A stretch of 40,579 bases of DNA from a bacterium (GCA_024275575.1 JAJRYV010000033.1:1-40579), one strand, 5' to 3'. Positions 9,310 to 18,190 are shown, numbered from the stretch's first letter. A program made the numbers and translations. Notes: generated by a model not told the origin, from the letters alone.

Positions 9310-10344
9310 TTATCCTCCGTTCGCCGCTTTTTTTTGCCGCGCCACGCGGCGGCGTACTTTATCAAATTCCCGTTTCGCCCGATTATGCTGCTTTAAAGTC
9401 CTGCTGAAAACATGGGAGCCATCACCCTTTGCGACAAAATAGATGTATGGCACGTCGGCAGGATTCAGCGCTGCGGCAATTGCCGTACTTCCCGGATTAT
9501 TGATCGGGCCGGGCGGCAAGCCATAATATTTATAAGTATTGTATGGCGAATCAATGCGCAGATCCCGGTTCAGCAGCCGGCGCGGCCCGTCCGGAATGAT
9601 GTACTGAATTGTCGGATCGGCCTGCAGGCGAATGTGTTTTTTCAATCTATTGTGATAAACTCCAGCGATGATCGCGGCCTCCTGCGGCAGAACCGCTTCA
9701 CCTTCGACAATCGAAGCGAGAATAATCATTTCATGCAACGAATACCCCAACGCCGCTGCTTTTTCCGCCGCATCCGCCGGTAGTTTTTTGAAAAACTGCC
9801 GAATTAAAATCTTCGCCGCTTCAACCGGAGTAATCCCCCAATAAAACCTGTAAGTCTCCGGAAAAAGATAACCTTCCAGACTGTTGGCTGCGATATTATT
9901 CGCAGCGGCAAAAGTGCTGTCGAAAACCAGGCGCATAAATTCACTGGAGTCGATTTTAACCCGGGCAGCCAAAATGCCGGCGATTTGCCGGGCGGTACTG
10001 CCTTCGGGAATGGTGACTTTTTCCTCCACTTGCCGGCTGCGATGCAGTAAACGCAGTAATTCGAGGTTATTCATCGTCGGCAGCAGGACGAATCTTCCCG
10101 CCTGCACTTTTGTATCATAGCCGCTGATTTTTGCCGCTAACTGAAAAACATTTTTGTTTTGAATAGCGCCGGCATTATATAAAATCTGTGCGATGCGTTT
10201 GATGCCGGCACCTTTGGGGATATGCACAGTGACGCTGCCATTGTAACAGGGTTTAAAAAAAATCGTGTAACCGGCAAAAGCCACGGCAAAAATACCAAAG
10301 ACGAGAAAATACCTGATTTTTTTTTTCATCGGTGCGCGATCCAT
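9310..10344 (-). CDS. mltG: Endolytic murein transglycosylase MltG (YceG-like)
   Basis: Inner-membrane lytic transglycosylase that cuts nascent peptidoglycan glycan strands and so sets their length. The 344-residue protein has an N-terminal membrane anchor (about residues 8-26, IRYFLVFGIFAVAFAGYTIF), a LysM-like/N-terminal region with VTVHIPKGAG and VTIPEGSTARQIA, then the YceG catalytic core. That core shows the expected LEGYLFPETYRF, IILASIVEGEAVLPQEAAII (catalytic Glu in the IVExEA block), VYHNRLKK..RLQADPTIQY and YNTYKYYGLPPGPINNPG. Start at 10344 (MDRAPMKKK) or at the second ATG, 10329, directly before the basic n-region; the second has a GGATGG about 12 nt upstream and cannot be excluded. 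The gene ends with TAA at 9310, overlapping the ribosome-binding site of the helicase gene. Confidence 0.95.
   Translation of the reverse strand: MDRAPMKKKIRYFLVFGIFAVAFAGYTIFFKPCYNGSVTVHIPKGAGIKRIAQILYNAGAIQNKNVFQLAAKISGYDTKVQAGRFVLLPTMNNLELLRLLHRSRQVEEKVTIPEGSTARQIAGILAARVKIDSSEFMRLVFDSTFAAANNIAANSLEGYLFPETYRFYWGITPVEAAKILIRQFFKKLPADAAEKAAALGYSLHEMIILASIVEGEAVLPQEAAIIAGVYHNRLKKHIRLQADPTIQYIIPDGPRRLLNRDLRIDSPYNTYKYYGLPPGPINNPGSTAIAAALNPADVPYIYFVAKGDGSHVFSRTLKQHNRAKREFDKVRRRVARQKKAANGG
9314..9318 (-). promoter_or_regulatory. Ribosome-binding site that fixes the TTG start of uvrD
   Basis: GGAGG sits 4 nt before TTG 9309, within the last codons of mltG (GGA GGA TAA TTG). There is no nearby ATG in frame. 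This implies coupled translation of mltG and the helicase. Confidence 0.75.
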
Positions 10345-10468
10345 CCTGATTCGGGCGTAATAAATTTATGAAAGCGAGTTGTCGTCAAATTATAAAAACC
10401 GGCGTTACCGGCTTGAAAAAAATATTCCTGAACGGTTAAAAGAAAAAAGCTTTACAACCCAATTTCAA

Positions 10469-11134
10469 TTACTCCTTTTGCGAAAAAAGTGCAAATCCGG
10501 GGGAAAATTTATACATATAAAGTCCTGCGGCAGTCATTGCCAGCAGATACATCAGCAGAAATGTCAATTTGATCACGCCGGAAGTTGAAGTGCCGATGGG
10601 ATTTTCCGGGTGCAAAACCAGTTTCACGCGCGCTTCAGAGCAGAACATAAAAAGCGCGATGGTCATCACCAGGACGCCGGCCTGGCGCGGTGATTTGATC
10701 CAGCGAGCAGCCAGCAGAACAGTGACTGAAAAAACAATGATGAGCAGGGCAAAAACATACCGGGGTTCGGCAAAAAACATATCACCCCAATTGGCGATTG
10801 CGGCAAACATGCTCACTACTGTTCCGATGGCATAAAATGCTGCGGATACCCATCCTGCGGTGAGCAGGAGCTGAAAATATTTTTCGCGGCCGGTGAGAAA
10901 CAAAAGCAAACCGATGAGCGAGGTCAGGATCAGGCCGCTTTTGCCGGCCAAAATGAGCGCGACGTGAACATAAACATAAAGAATTCCGGTACCGAGGCTG
11001 CTTTCCCGCGGCGCAAACCACAGGATGATGAGACCGGCTAACATGATTGCAAGCAAGGCCGGCCAGATGCGAAATCTATTCTTTTCTGTTAAAATTTTCA
11101 ACTCCGAAGGGCTCTTTTTGTTTATAATTATCAA
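10469..11134 (-). CDS. Divergent CcmC/CcsA-like membrane protein (cytochrome c assembly family)
   Basis: A 221-residue polytopic protein with about six hydrophobic segments. Blocks such as ILYVYVHVALILAGKSGLIL, GTVVSMFAAIANWGDMFFAEPR and RVKLVLHPENPIGTS follow the order of CcmC haem-handling proteins (HVP.AW, W..WDPR, LHP). The diagnostic tryptophan-rich WGxWWxWD motif is reduced to NWGDMFFAEPR, so haem binding is doubtful. The start is TTG 11134, whose TTGA overlaps the TGA stop of the CPBP gene by 4 nt, so the two are surely translated in sequence. No other ccm or ccs genes are visible in the window. It could instead be an unrelated multi-pass protein, so the family call is moderate. Confidence 0.5.
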   Translation of the reverse strand: MIIINKKSPSELKILTEKNRFRIWPALLAIMLAGLIILWFAPRESSLGTGILYVYVHVALILAGKSGLILTSLIGLLLFLTGREKYFQLLLTAGWVSAAFYAIGTVVSMFAAIANWGDMFFAEPRYVFALLIIVFSVTVLLAARWIKSPRQAGVLVMTIALFMFCSEARVKLVLHPENPIGTSTSGVIKLTFLLMYLLAMTAAGLYMYKFSPGFALFSQKE

Positions 11135-11850
11135 TGATTACCGCTTTGCAAAAAAAAGAAAAAGTCATAAAAAGCATGCGTATAAACAGCGACCGCCAGC
11201 CCGCGATGCACAAACAATAACCCCAGAATACAACCGGCGACAAATCTGAAAGTAAATGACGACCAGGTAAAGTATTCATAGGAGGCATAATGAAAAACAG
11301 AAAATATCACCGATGACACAAATACAGCCGTTGCAATTTGCAGCCATCTTTTCGACTGCATGAGCTGGCGCAGCAACAATAATAAAAATCCCAGCATGAT
11401 CAGGCGAAAAAGAATCTCTTCATAAACACCTGCAGAAACGGCCATCAGGATTTGCGGCAATAATTCTTTCAGCGGCTCGGCCAGTCCTGTCTGCAAGCGC
11501 AAAAGCTGGTTGGTGATAAACCGGGTCACAGAGCCCAGGAACGCAGCGTAAACCATGCTTTCGATAACCACGAGAAAAATCGCATAATAGCGCGGGAAAA
11601 CATAACCCGATTTGCGAGCGAAATAAATCGCAATACCGGTTGCAGTGATGTAAATGGACAACAAAATGATCGGATCATTCAACCCGAAGGCGGCAAAAAA
11701 ATCTTTGAGAAAAAGCTCGGCAGAATTGCGCACATCGAGAATCATCTCACGGTACTGCACTTTGACCATGATTTCATAAAAGACAATCAACGGTAAAATG
11801 GCCGGCATGCCGAATGCGAGAAATCTCGTCTTTTTAATATATCCAGTCAC
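11131..11850 (-). CDS. CPBP-family intramembrane metalloprotease (Rce1/CAAX-like)
   Basis: Multi-pass membrane protease of the ABI/CPBP family. All three signature motifs are present: EExxxR as YEEILFR at residues 143-149, FxxxH as FSVFH at 183-187, and HxxxD as HAFYD at 225-229. It has about 239 residues and eight hydrophobic segments. The GTG start at 11850 is used because no in-frame ATG precedes the first membrane helix. Only a weak purine run lies upstream. The stop overlaps the start of the CcmC-like gene. In bacteria such proteins mature peptides, modify membrane proteins or give self-immunity to bacteriocins. No peptide precursor is seen adjacent. Confidence 0.88.
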   Translation of the reverse strand: MTGYIKKTRFLAFGMPAILPLIVFYEIMVKVQYREMILDVRNSAELFLKDFFAAFGLNDPIILLSIYITATGIAIYFARKSGYVFPRYYAIFLVVIESMVYAAFLGSVTRFITNQLLRLQTGLAEPLKELLPQILMAVSAGVYEEILFRLIMLGFLLLLLRQLMQSKRWLQIATAVFVSSVIFSVFHYASYEYFTWSSFTFRFVAGCILGLLFVHRGLAVAVYTHAFYDFFFFLQSGNH

Positions 11851-12216
11851 GAACTACCGCCGAAAAATATTCTTTTTTTCGCCGCAGGGATAACCGCGAC
11901 TTTTAGTGTTTATGCCATCTCTGAGCATCTCGTATCTGACGAAAAAATGGCCTGAATAAGATCAGACCATTATCAAACAATTCACTGAATATAGAATTTT
12001 AGCAAACCTGAATATCAAGTCAGCAAATATAGAGATTCGCCGGTGAAATGTCAATACGTATTTGCCGGTTTGATTCCCTGGCCATTGCTGCATCGTTACG
12101 TTATTGTTGCGGCGCGTATCGGTTGATGAAAAACAAACCCGTATAAATCCTTGGGTCGATCAGTATGCCGGCCGAGGCTTTATTTTGCAGCCAGTCCCAG
12201 GCGAGTGAGTTTTCAT
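11851..12216. other. Intergenic region, 366 bp
   Basis: No start-bearing gene is seen. On the minus strand, 12101 to about 12238 is an open stretch of 46 codons that overlaps the end of the desulfhydrase gene in another frame. It reads like a protein tail (AWDWLQNKASAGILIDPRI ending at TAA 12101) but has no start codon and opens directly after a TAG. It may be a gene remnant. The rest is AT-rich, with no recognisable tRNA, riboswitch or terminator. Confidence 0.4.
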
Positions 12217-13203
12217 TTAAAAGAATAAATCCCGTTTCGGGAAAAGACTAAAAACTCCACCGGTATGCCAGAACAACACTTTTTTATCTATTGCAATATC
12301 ACCGCGGTGAATGAGGCTTTTCAGCGCAAAAAGGGCTTTCCCTGTATAAACCGGATCGACGAGCACACCTTCGAGGCGGGCAAGTTGTTTGATCACATCG
12401 ATTTCTTCCTGACTCGACAGTCCGTAACCTTTACCGACAAATCCATCGATAATTTTAATTCGATTATGCTGCCAGTCGAGATCGGGATAGTATCTCTTTT
12501 TAAATTCACTGGCGATCTGATCGACGACTTTGGTAAAAAATGGCGCATCATCGCAAACATTGACGCCCCAGATTTCGAAATTGACGTCAAGCAGTGTTGC
12601 ACCGATTTGCAAACCGGCATAAGTGCCGCCCGAACCCACAGCGCAAATCATCAGGTCGATGCGCAGGTCCGTTTCCTGTAATTGCTGCATCGTTTCATCT
12701 AGGGCGGCGACGTATCCCCAGGCGCCGAGAGCATTGGAGCCGCCCTCGGGAATGACGTAGGCGGTTTTTCCCTGCCGTCGGTAGTCGTGGGCGATTCCCG
12801 CCATGATATTTAAATTATCTGCGTACTCTTCCGGCGTCACATAAGTGATTTCGGCGTCCATCAGCAGGTCGATCATCAAATTGCCATCGCGGGCAACGGT
12901 GCGGCTGCCATTCAAAACAAGATGGCTTTTCATGCCCAGCTTTGCTGCAGCAACGGCGGTGGCACGTGCGTGGTTTGATTGAATTCCACCACAAGTGATC
13001 ACGACATCAGTTTGTTTTTTTTGCGCTTCAGCAAGTAAAAATTCCAATTTACGGATCTTGTTTCCCGAGACGCCGATGCCGGTGTAATCGTCGCGCTTCA
13101 TCCAGATTTTCGCTCCTTCAAAGGCGCTGGTCAACCGTTTCATCGGCTGAATGGGTGTCGGCAAATGGGCGAAACAAAGACGATCTGTATAGTTTATTTT
13201 CAT
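12217..13203 (-). CDS. D-cysteine desulfhydrase / ACC deaminase-like PLP enzyme
   Basis: Fold-type II PLP enzyme of the tryptophan-synthase-beta superfamily, like DcyD, which splits D-cysteine to pyruvate, sulfide and ammonia. It has 328 residues, the same as typical DcyD. The PLP Lys is expected at K49 in SGNKIRKLEFL. The substrate/phosphate region CGGIQSNHARATA follows at about 71-83, and the Gly-rich PLP phosphate cup is AVGSGGTYAG. The tail HTGGVFSLFP matches the family's HTGG motif. GGAG lies 9 nt upstream of ATG 13203. The gene follows a DegT aminotransferase by 24 bp, so the two form a likely operon. Substrate (D-cysteine, ACC or another D-amino acid) cannot be settled from sequence by eye. 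Confidence 0.88.
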   Translation of the reverse strand: MKINYTDRLCFAHLPTPIQPMKRLTSAFEGAKIWMKRDDYTGIGVSGNKIRKLEFLLAEAQKKQTDVVITCGGIQSNHARATAVAAAKLGMKSHLVLNGSRTVARDGNLMIDLLMDAEITYVTPEEYADNLNIMAGIAHDYRRQGKTAYVIPEGGSNALGAWGYVAALDETMQQLQETDLRIDLMICAVGSGGTYAGLQIGATLLDVNFEIWGVNVCDDAPFFTKVVDQIASEFKKRYYPDLDWQHNRIKIIDGFVGKGYGLSSQEEIDVIKQLARLEGVLVDPVYTGKALFALKSLIHRGDIAIDKKVLFWHTGGVFSLFPKRDLFF

Positions 13204-13227
13204 TTTTGTATCTCCACAAGGTGGGAA

Positions 13228-14451
13228 TTAGTAAAGCTCCTGCCGGTTCTCATATATTTTGACGATGGCATCACCAATCCGGTCCATTGTATTTTCGTCA
13301 TTTAAAAGCACAGCCTGCGGCAGCCATAGCGCTTGATCATAGCAAGCGCTGTGTGTATTTTTTAAATGCAAAGCACTGACGTCTATTCGTTCTTTGAGCA
13401 AATGTGTGAACGGGCCAAAACTTTTATTTTTAAAAATTGGTTGTTCATATAACGGGATTGAATAACCACCGCTGCAGGGCACACCTTCGCCGCGCAGCGC
13501 TTCGATAAATGCATTTTTACCGATTTCATCAAATGCAGCGCTATCGTAACGAAAAATAAACAGATGACAGGAATTCGCGGTAATGCGTTCATCGCTTTTC
13601 AGTGTGCTCAGGCCAGGAATTTCAGCAATGCGTTCATTCAAGCGGGCAACGGCAGTCTGGCGTTGCTGCAAATGTGCAGGATAGCGATCAAGCTGAGAGC
13701 GCAGGATTGCACCCTGAAATTCCGTCAGGCGCAAGTTGCTGCCAAGATGATAGTGTTCGTACCAGATACCGCCTTCCACACGGCCACAATTGACATAGCT
13801 GCGTGCTAGGTTCGCGTGTTCTTCATCGTTGGTAAGAATGATGCCGCCTTCTGCACAATTGATATTCTTTGAAGATTGAAAACTGAAGCAGCCGAAATCA
13901 CTCGCCGCGCCGACCTTTCTGCCGCGCCACGCCGAACCCCAGGCCTGCGCCGCATCCTCGATGACGAAGAGATCGTTTTTTCTCGCGATCTGGTTGATGG
14001 CGTCGAGATCAGCCGGGCGGCCGGCAAAATGCACAGGCATGATGGCCCGTGTTTTTTCGGTGATGGCTGCTTCGATCAAATTCGGGTCGATGTTGTAGGT
14101 TTTAGGATCGATATCGACAAAAACCGGCACCGCACCATTGATAAGGATCGCCGTTGCCGAGGCGACGAATGTATAAGCCGGCAAAATCACCTCATCCCCA
14201 GCCTGCAACCCCAGGGCACGCAGAGAAGATTCCAGCGCCGTCGTACCGCTGCTGCATGCGATGGCAAAATCAGCGTCCTGAAAGCGTGCGAACTCCTTCT
14301 CAAACTCAAATACTTCCTCACCATGCAGAGACCCCCATTTTCCACTTTCAAGAACACGTTGCAAAGCTTTCATCTCTTTTTCATCCCAAAGCGGCCAATC
14401 CACCAATGGATCAGTAAATATTTTCGCTCCCCCGTTTATCGCCAGTTTCAC
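13228..14451 (-). CDS. DegT/DnrJ/EryC1/StrS-family PLP aminotransferase
   Basis: Sugar-nucleotide or cyclitol aminotransferase family, fold-type I. The 407 residues contain ACSSGTTALESSLRALGL (cofactor phosphate contact), DEVILPAYTFVASATAI, the VIEDAAQAWG block with D166 for the pyridine nitrogen, and the PLP-lysine region SFQSSKNINCAEGG (K195). The C-terminal FIFRYD and GVPCSGGYSIPLYEQPIF blocks fit the AHBA-synthase/StrS-like side of the family. Start GTG 14451 has AAGGAAAT about 10 nt upstream. It probably acts on a keto-sugar or keto-cyclitol, but no sugar-nucleotide dehydratase or glycosyltransferase lies nearby. Together with the desulfhydrase it may be a small metabolic unit. Confidence 0.9.
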   Translation of the reverse strand: MKLAINGGAKIFTDPLVDWPLWDEKEMKALQRVLESGKWGSLHGEEVFEFEKEFARFQDADFAIACSSGTTALESSLRALGLQAGDEVILPAYTFVASATAILINGAVPVFVDIDPKTYNIDPNLIEAAITEKTRAIMPVHFAGRPADLDAINQIARKNDLFVIEDAAQAWGSAWRGRKVGAASDFGCFSFQSSKNINCAEGGIILTNDEEHANLARSYVNCGRVEGGIWYEHYHLGSNLRLTEFQGAILRSQLDRYPAHLQQRQTAVARLNERIAEIPGLSTLKSDERITANSCHLFIFRYDSAAFDEIGKNAFIEALRGEGVPCSGGYSIPLYEQPIFKNKSFGPFTHLLKERIDVSALHLKNTHSACYDQALWLPQAVLLNDENTMDRIGDAIVKIYENRQELY

Positions 14452-14482
14452 TTTTAATATTTCCTTTCAGAAGTCAGCAGTA

Positions 14483-15181
14483 TTAAAATTTATATTCTTC
14501 CCCGGTTTGCCGGATATCATCAGGTCGTTTTTGCAAAGGATGAAGTTTGAAACCGGCAACGATTTTTTCGATGGCCAATCGCTCCGCTTCGTATCCCGGG
14601 TTCGTCACCCGGGCGGAAATGATATAGCCCAGGCTATCGCGCACTACCGCTGTGATGATCCAGACATCTGTTCTCTCATCGTGTTGCGACTGCACGATAA
14701 AATATGCGGCTTCGTAGCGCCCCTCCTGCGTTGCTACAACATCCTGTAAAAATTGCAGATTATTGCCGCGCTGGCGTTTCAGAAAATCATTTCGCAAACG
14801 CCTGGCAAGTGCCAGTGCCGTAGGCAGGGATCGCAAACGCAAGGCAGCCACCTCAACGAGTGTATATTGGCTCGAATCAAGCTGATGCCGCAATTCTACC
14901 ACCGGCTGCGCGTTAGAAAAAATTGAATTTGTACTATCGTCTTCACCAAAAGAAGCCTGATCTGTCCGTTGTTCAATCTCCCAGGTTTTATCTGCTGCTT
15001 CAATTGAAAAACCCAGCCACGGGTGGTAAAACTCATTGCCGCGGATGATGGCATTGGGGTAATAACCTTCGGTGATCGATGTTTTTATCAGTCGTTTCAA
15101 GTTAAACAGAACAGCCAGGACGATGATCAGCGAAAATATGAGCAGGCCAATGTGTATTTTAAATTTTTGATCTGCGGTCAT
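14483..15181 (-). CDS. Membrane-anchored protein of unknown function
   Basis: Not recognised. The 232-residue protein has one N-terminal transmembrane segment (about 10-27, IGLLIFSLIIVLAVLFNL) followed by a soluble domain, presumably periplasmic. Visible features are YHPWLGFSIEAADKTWEIE, a Gln/Arg-rich middle and a C-terminal YEAERLAIEKIVAGFKL. The HPWLGFSI...W pattern and the late IVAGFKL helix resemble PsbP/DUF1795-like lipid-delivery folds in outline only. ATG 15181 is preceded by a purine stretch. It lies 31 bp downstream of nothing on its strand and about 77 bp before the M50 protease, with which it may be cotranscribed. Confidence 0.65.
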   Translation of the reverse strand: MTADQKFKIHIGLLIFSLIIVLAVLFNLKRLIKTSITEGYYPNAIIRGNEFYHPWLGFSIEAADKTWEIEQRTDQASFGEDDSTNSIFSNAQPVVELRHQLDSSQYTLVEVAALRLRSLPTALALARRLRNDFLKRQRGNNLQFLQDVVATQEGRYEAAYFIVQSQHDERTDVWIITAVVRDSLGYIISARVTNPGYEAERLAIEKIVAGFKLHPLQKRPDDIRQTGEEYKF

Positions 15182-15258
15182 TTCAATCTCAAATTATAAC
15201 TTCCGGATAATGCATGCTGTTTAAATTATAAAGAGGTAATCCGAAACCTGACCCGAGG

Positions 15259-16179
15259 TCAAATCAACACTATTGTAAATGGCATCGGTGTAAAAGATAA
15301 AAAGAACAAGAGAAATAATAACCAGGCAAGAATTTGGCGCTTCCAGCCCAGCGGTTCATAATCGTTTAAAGTTGCAGGGTGCTTATCGCCAACCATGATC
15401 AGAATGAGCACAAGCAATGCCCAGGGTTGATAAAAATGCACGCACAATAATGTAAATGCAGCGATGGATACAGGATAGATATAGCGTGTTTTAGCGCCGA
15501 ACAGGGCATAAATGACATGCCCGCCATCAAGCTGGCCGATGGGCAACAAATTGAGTGCCGTGACAAACAATCCGGCCCAGCCAGCATAGGCTAGCGGATG
15601 TAAAAGGATATCATAATGCGCTGGATTATCACCGATGACTAACCATGCAATCCCTTTGAAAAACAACGATTCACCGAGATAGAGGCCAGGCATCGTCGTT
15701 GCAGTTTCCGGCGTATATTGCGACATCGACAAGCCCCAGTAAAGAAAAGGGATGACGAGAATCAGACCGGCGATGGGGCCGCCGCCGCCAATATCAAACA
15801 ACATTTTACGGTTGGCCATTCTGCCTTGCATACGAATCACGGCGCCCATCGTGCCGAACGGATTGAATGGCGGCGGGATGGGGATGAAATAGGGCAAGGT
15901 TGCATACATGCCATATTTTTTACACATTAAGTAATGTCCCATTTCATGGCTGAAAAGAATGCTCATAATGCCGAAGCTGTACCATAGCCCGGCAACATAA
16001 GTTCCGTGAAGATAGACGCCGGCGGCAAAAGTCGAAACCAGGGTCATGAGAAACAGCCCGTAAATCATGCGACGGTTTTCACCGCTCAATAATTTTTGCA
16101 GAAAAATCTGCCGCCGGCTTGGCGGTTCAGGGTAGTGAGTCGTAAAGTTGTCAAATTGTTGCGCGTGCTCGGGTTCCAA
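15259..16179 (-). CDS. Site-2 protease family membrane metalloprotease (M50)
   Basis: Zinc protease that cuts within membrane helices in regulated intramembrane proteolysis. The metal site is HEMGH at residues 78-82 and the third ligand is in NLLPIGQLDGGH (D218). The loop between them contains PPFNPFGTMGAVIRM and DIGGGGPIAGLI, as in the minimal, PDZ-less site-2 proteases. Several hydrophobic helices cover the remaining length (306 aa). Start TTG 16179 has an AAAGG about 8 nt upstream. The gene lies between an anchored unknown and the SAM hydrolase. Candidate substrates in the window with N-in, single-span topology include the sigma-like fusion at 1870-3390, which is an inference. Confidence 0.92.
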   Translation of the reverse strand: MEPEHAQQFDNFTTHYPEPPSRRQIFLQKLLSGENRRMIYGLFLMTLVSTFAAGVYLHGTYVAGLWYSFGIMSILFSHEMGHYLMCKKYGMYATLPYFIPIPPPFNPFGTMGAVIRMQGRMANRKMLFDIGGGGPIAGLILVIPFLYWGLSMSQYTPETATTMPGLYLGESLFFKGIAWLVIGDNPAHYDILLHPLAYAGWAGLFVTALNLLPIGQLDGGHVIYALFGAKTRYIYPVSIAAFTLLCVHFYQPWALLVLILIMVGDKHPATLNDYEPLGWKRQILAWLLFLLFFLSFTPMPFTIVLI

Positions 16180-16208
16180 AGTGTATGCCTTTTGTTGTTA
16201 TCGATGAA

Positions 16209-16994
16209 TCATGACCAGGTAATGGTGATCGTTTCTTTTGCATAGGTTGGGAAATAGGTGTCGGCACGGCCATTGTTGACCGCAATTTCCAGATGATCAA
16301 AACTGTTGATAATTGCCAGTAGCTCACCGTGTTTTTTCACCGAATATGTTTGTGATAACCCACTGATTTTATGCAACCCGCAGGAAATCGTAAGTTTCAT
16401 ATCGGCCGGCAGATGCTCGCGGTGAATGTTCGTGATCAAATTCCCAAAATGATCACAATAAACAAATACGCCGTGGATTTCATTCCCGGTGATGACGGGC
16501 TGCTGCTGGTTCATTGCAGCCAATTCATCAGCATTGATTTCACTAAATGCATGTTCGATTTTCAAGCCTTCTGCAAGATGAGCTGCCAGAGGTGCGAAAA
16601 TATCACGTCCGTGAAATGTGCGCGAAATTTTCGCCTGCCAGAAATTTTCATCCGTTGCCCTGAAAAAACGTGTATTCGGCCAGCTTTTCAGAAAAGCCAG
16701 CAAGCCGTTATCCGGTGCAAGGAAAAATTGCCCGGCAGCGGCGGCGAGCAAAACCGCCCTGTCGCTGCCGACGTCAGGATCAACTACAGCGACATGGATT
16801 GTTGAAACAGGAAAATACGCCGAATGTGTCTCAAGTAAAAAAGCGGCGGCAAAAATATTTTGCGGCGGGATTTCATGGGTCAGATCGACGATGATGACAT
16901 TTGTTGTGCGCGACAAAATCACGCCATGCATGACGCCGGCATAACCATCCCTGTTGCCAAAATCTGTCGTTAGGGTAATAATTCTTTTTTGCAT
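16209..16994 (-). CDS. SAM hydroxide adenosyltransferase (DUF62 / chlorinase-fluorinase superfamily)
   Basis: Enzyme that hydrolyses S-adenosylmethionine to adenosine and methionine. The 261-residue protein starts with ITLTTDFGNRDGYAGVMHG (substrate Asp at D11) and carries the conserved Asp/Arg/His set in TFHGRDIFAP (H128, R130, D131), the hydroxide-activating triad of the hydrolase branch. The VVDPDVGS and LAPDNGLL blocks and the C-terminal VYCDHFGNLITNI match the family. It is not a halogenase, because those lack this Arg-His pairing. ATG 16994 has AGGA about 13 nt upstream. The TGA stop lies 30 bp before the M50 gene. Confidence 0.92.
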   Translation of the reverse strand: MQKRIITLTTDFGNRDGYAGVMHGVILSRTTNVIIVDLTHEIPPQNIFAAAFLLETHSAYFPVSTIHVAVVDPDVGSDRAVLLAAAAGQFFLAPDNGLLAFLKSWPNTRFFRATDENFWQAKISRTFHGRDIFAPLAAHLAEGLKIEHAFSEINADELAAMNQQQPVITGNEIHGVFVYCDHFGNLITNIHREHLPADMKLTISCGLHKISGLSQTYSVKKHGELLAIINSFDHLEIAVNNGRADTYFPTYAKETITITWS

Positions 16995-17019
16995 CGTTCT
17001 AATGCAGTCCTGAAAACTT

Positions 17020-18165
17020 TCATTTTAATCCGCAAACCATTAAATAAACATCATCGCGCTGAATACCGTGAGCAAAGGCTTTCATGCCGTCGAGAATGTG
17101 GTCTGACAGCTCGTCTGCAGCAAGGAAAACACCTGAGCGCAGCAAATCGATGAACCCCTCGACGCCCAGGGGCTGGCGTTTTCTGTTTTCGATTTCCAGC
17201 AGCCCGTCGGTGTAGAGAAAGAGTTTATCTTCAACTTCGATCACAGTTGCATTTTGTTTGAACATATTGTGCTGCATTTTTTCAAAACCGATGATCTGGT
17301 TCTGTGCTTCGAGATATTCGAAACGATTGTCTTCTTTGCGCCACAGCAGAACCGGCGGATGGGCGGCTCCGGCATAACGCAAAGAACCCGTATTGATATT
17401 TAAAGCGCAGGAAAACATCGTCAAAAACATACCGGTGCCTTCGAATGAATCGACGATAAAATCATTGAGATAGTATAAAATTGAGGCCGGTTCCAGTTGT
17501 TCGCGCACCAGTCGGCGGATTTCCATACAAATGCGATTCACCAGCAGGGCTGCCGCAATCCCGTGTCCGGTGACGTCGACAATGGTCAAATACACATCGC
17601 TTTCGTCATTATAATAAATATCGGAGAAATCCCCGCCGACACCGATCATCGGTGAGTGACGGATAGCCACATCAAATTTTTTATTGCAGATCTGCGTCGG
17701 CAGAATGCTCTTCTGAATTTGCTCCGCCAGTTGTAAATCCTGCTGGATGAGCTCGCGCTGTTCACGAATTTCTCTTTCCTTTACTTCTACCTGCTGACGC
17801 AAATCCTTGCGTTCCAGCGCCTGTTGTATTTTCAGACGAAACTCCTGAATGTCGATGGGTTTGGTTAAATAAACAAACGCCCCCAATTGCATGGCTTCAA
17901 CAGCAGCAGAGATGGAGCCAAATCCGGTGAGGATGACGACTTCAGTGAGCTTGTTTTTTTCCTTTGCTGCGTGCAAAACATCGATGCCACCGAGCCGCCC
18001 CATGTGCATATCGCTGATAACGAGATCAAAATCATTTTGCTGGATGATATCAATAGCTTCCTGTCCATTGATGGCGGTGATTACATTGTGGCTGGCTTTT
18101 CGCAGAATTTCTTGCAGCAGAACCCGAATTGGATGTTCGTCATCAACGATGAGGATTTCAGACAT
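17020..18165 (-). CDS. Response regulator with PP2C/SpoIIE phosphatase output
   Basis: A two-domain regulator of 381 residues. The receiver domain (1-120) has the acidic pair in IVDDE, phospho-acceptor D52 (VISDMHM), T80 and K102 (TKP). A heptad-rich linker (about 120-160) leads to a SpoIIE/PP2C domain with GVGGDFSD, TIVDVTGHGIAAALL, AGAAHPPVLLW, FLYTDGLLEIEN and RDDVYLMV, keeping the metal-binding Asp residues. Such proteins dephosphorylate a STAS anti-anti-sigma factor when the receiver is phosphorylated. It is the last gene of the partner-switching cassette, 25 bp after the GAF-SpoIIE gene. No partner histidine kinase is adjacent. Confidence 0.93.
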   Translation of the reverse strand: MSEILIVDDEHPIRVLLQEILRKASHNVITAINGQEAIDIIQQNDFDLVISDMHMGRLGGIDVLHAAKEKNKLTEVVILTGFGSISAAVEAMQLGAFVYLTKPIDIQEFRLKIQQALERKDLRQQVEVKEREIREQRELIQQDLQLAEQIQKSILPTQICNKKFDVAIRHSPMIGVGGDFSDIYYNDESDVYLTIVDVTGHGIAAALLVNRICMEIRRLVREQLEPASILYYLNDFIVDSFEGTGMFLTMFSCALNINTGSLRYAGAAHPPVLLWRKEDNRFEYLEAQNQIIGFEKMQHNMFKQNATVIEVEDKLFLYTDGLLEIENRKRQPLGVEGFIDLLRSGVFLAADELSDHILDGMKAFAHGIQRDDVYLMVCGLK

Positions 18166-18190
18166 TTAAAAAAATTTCTCTTCGGTACAA

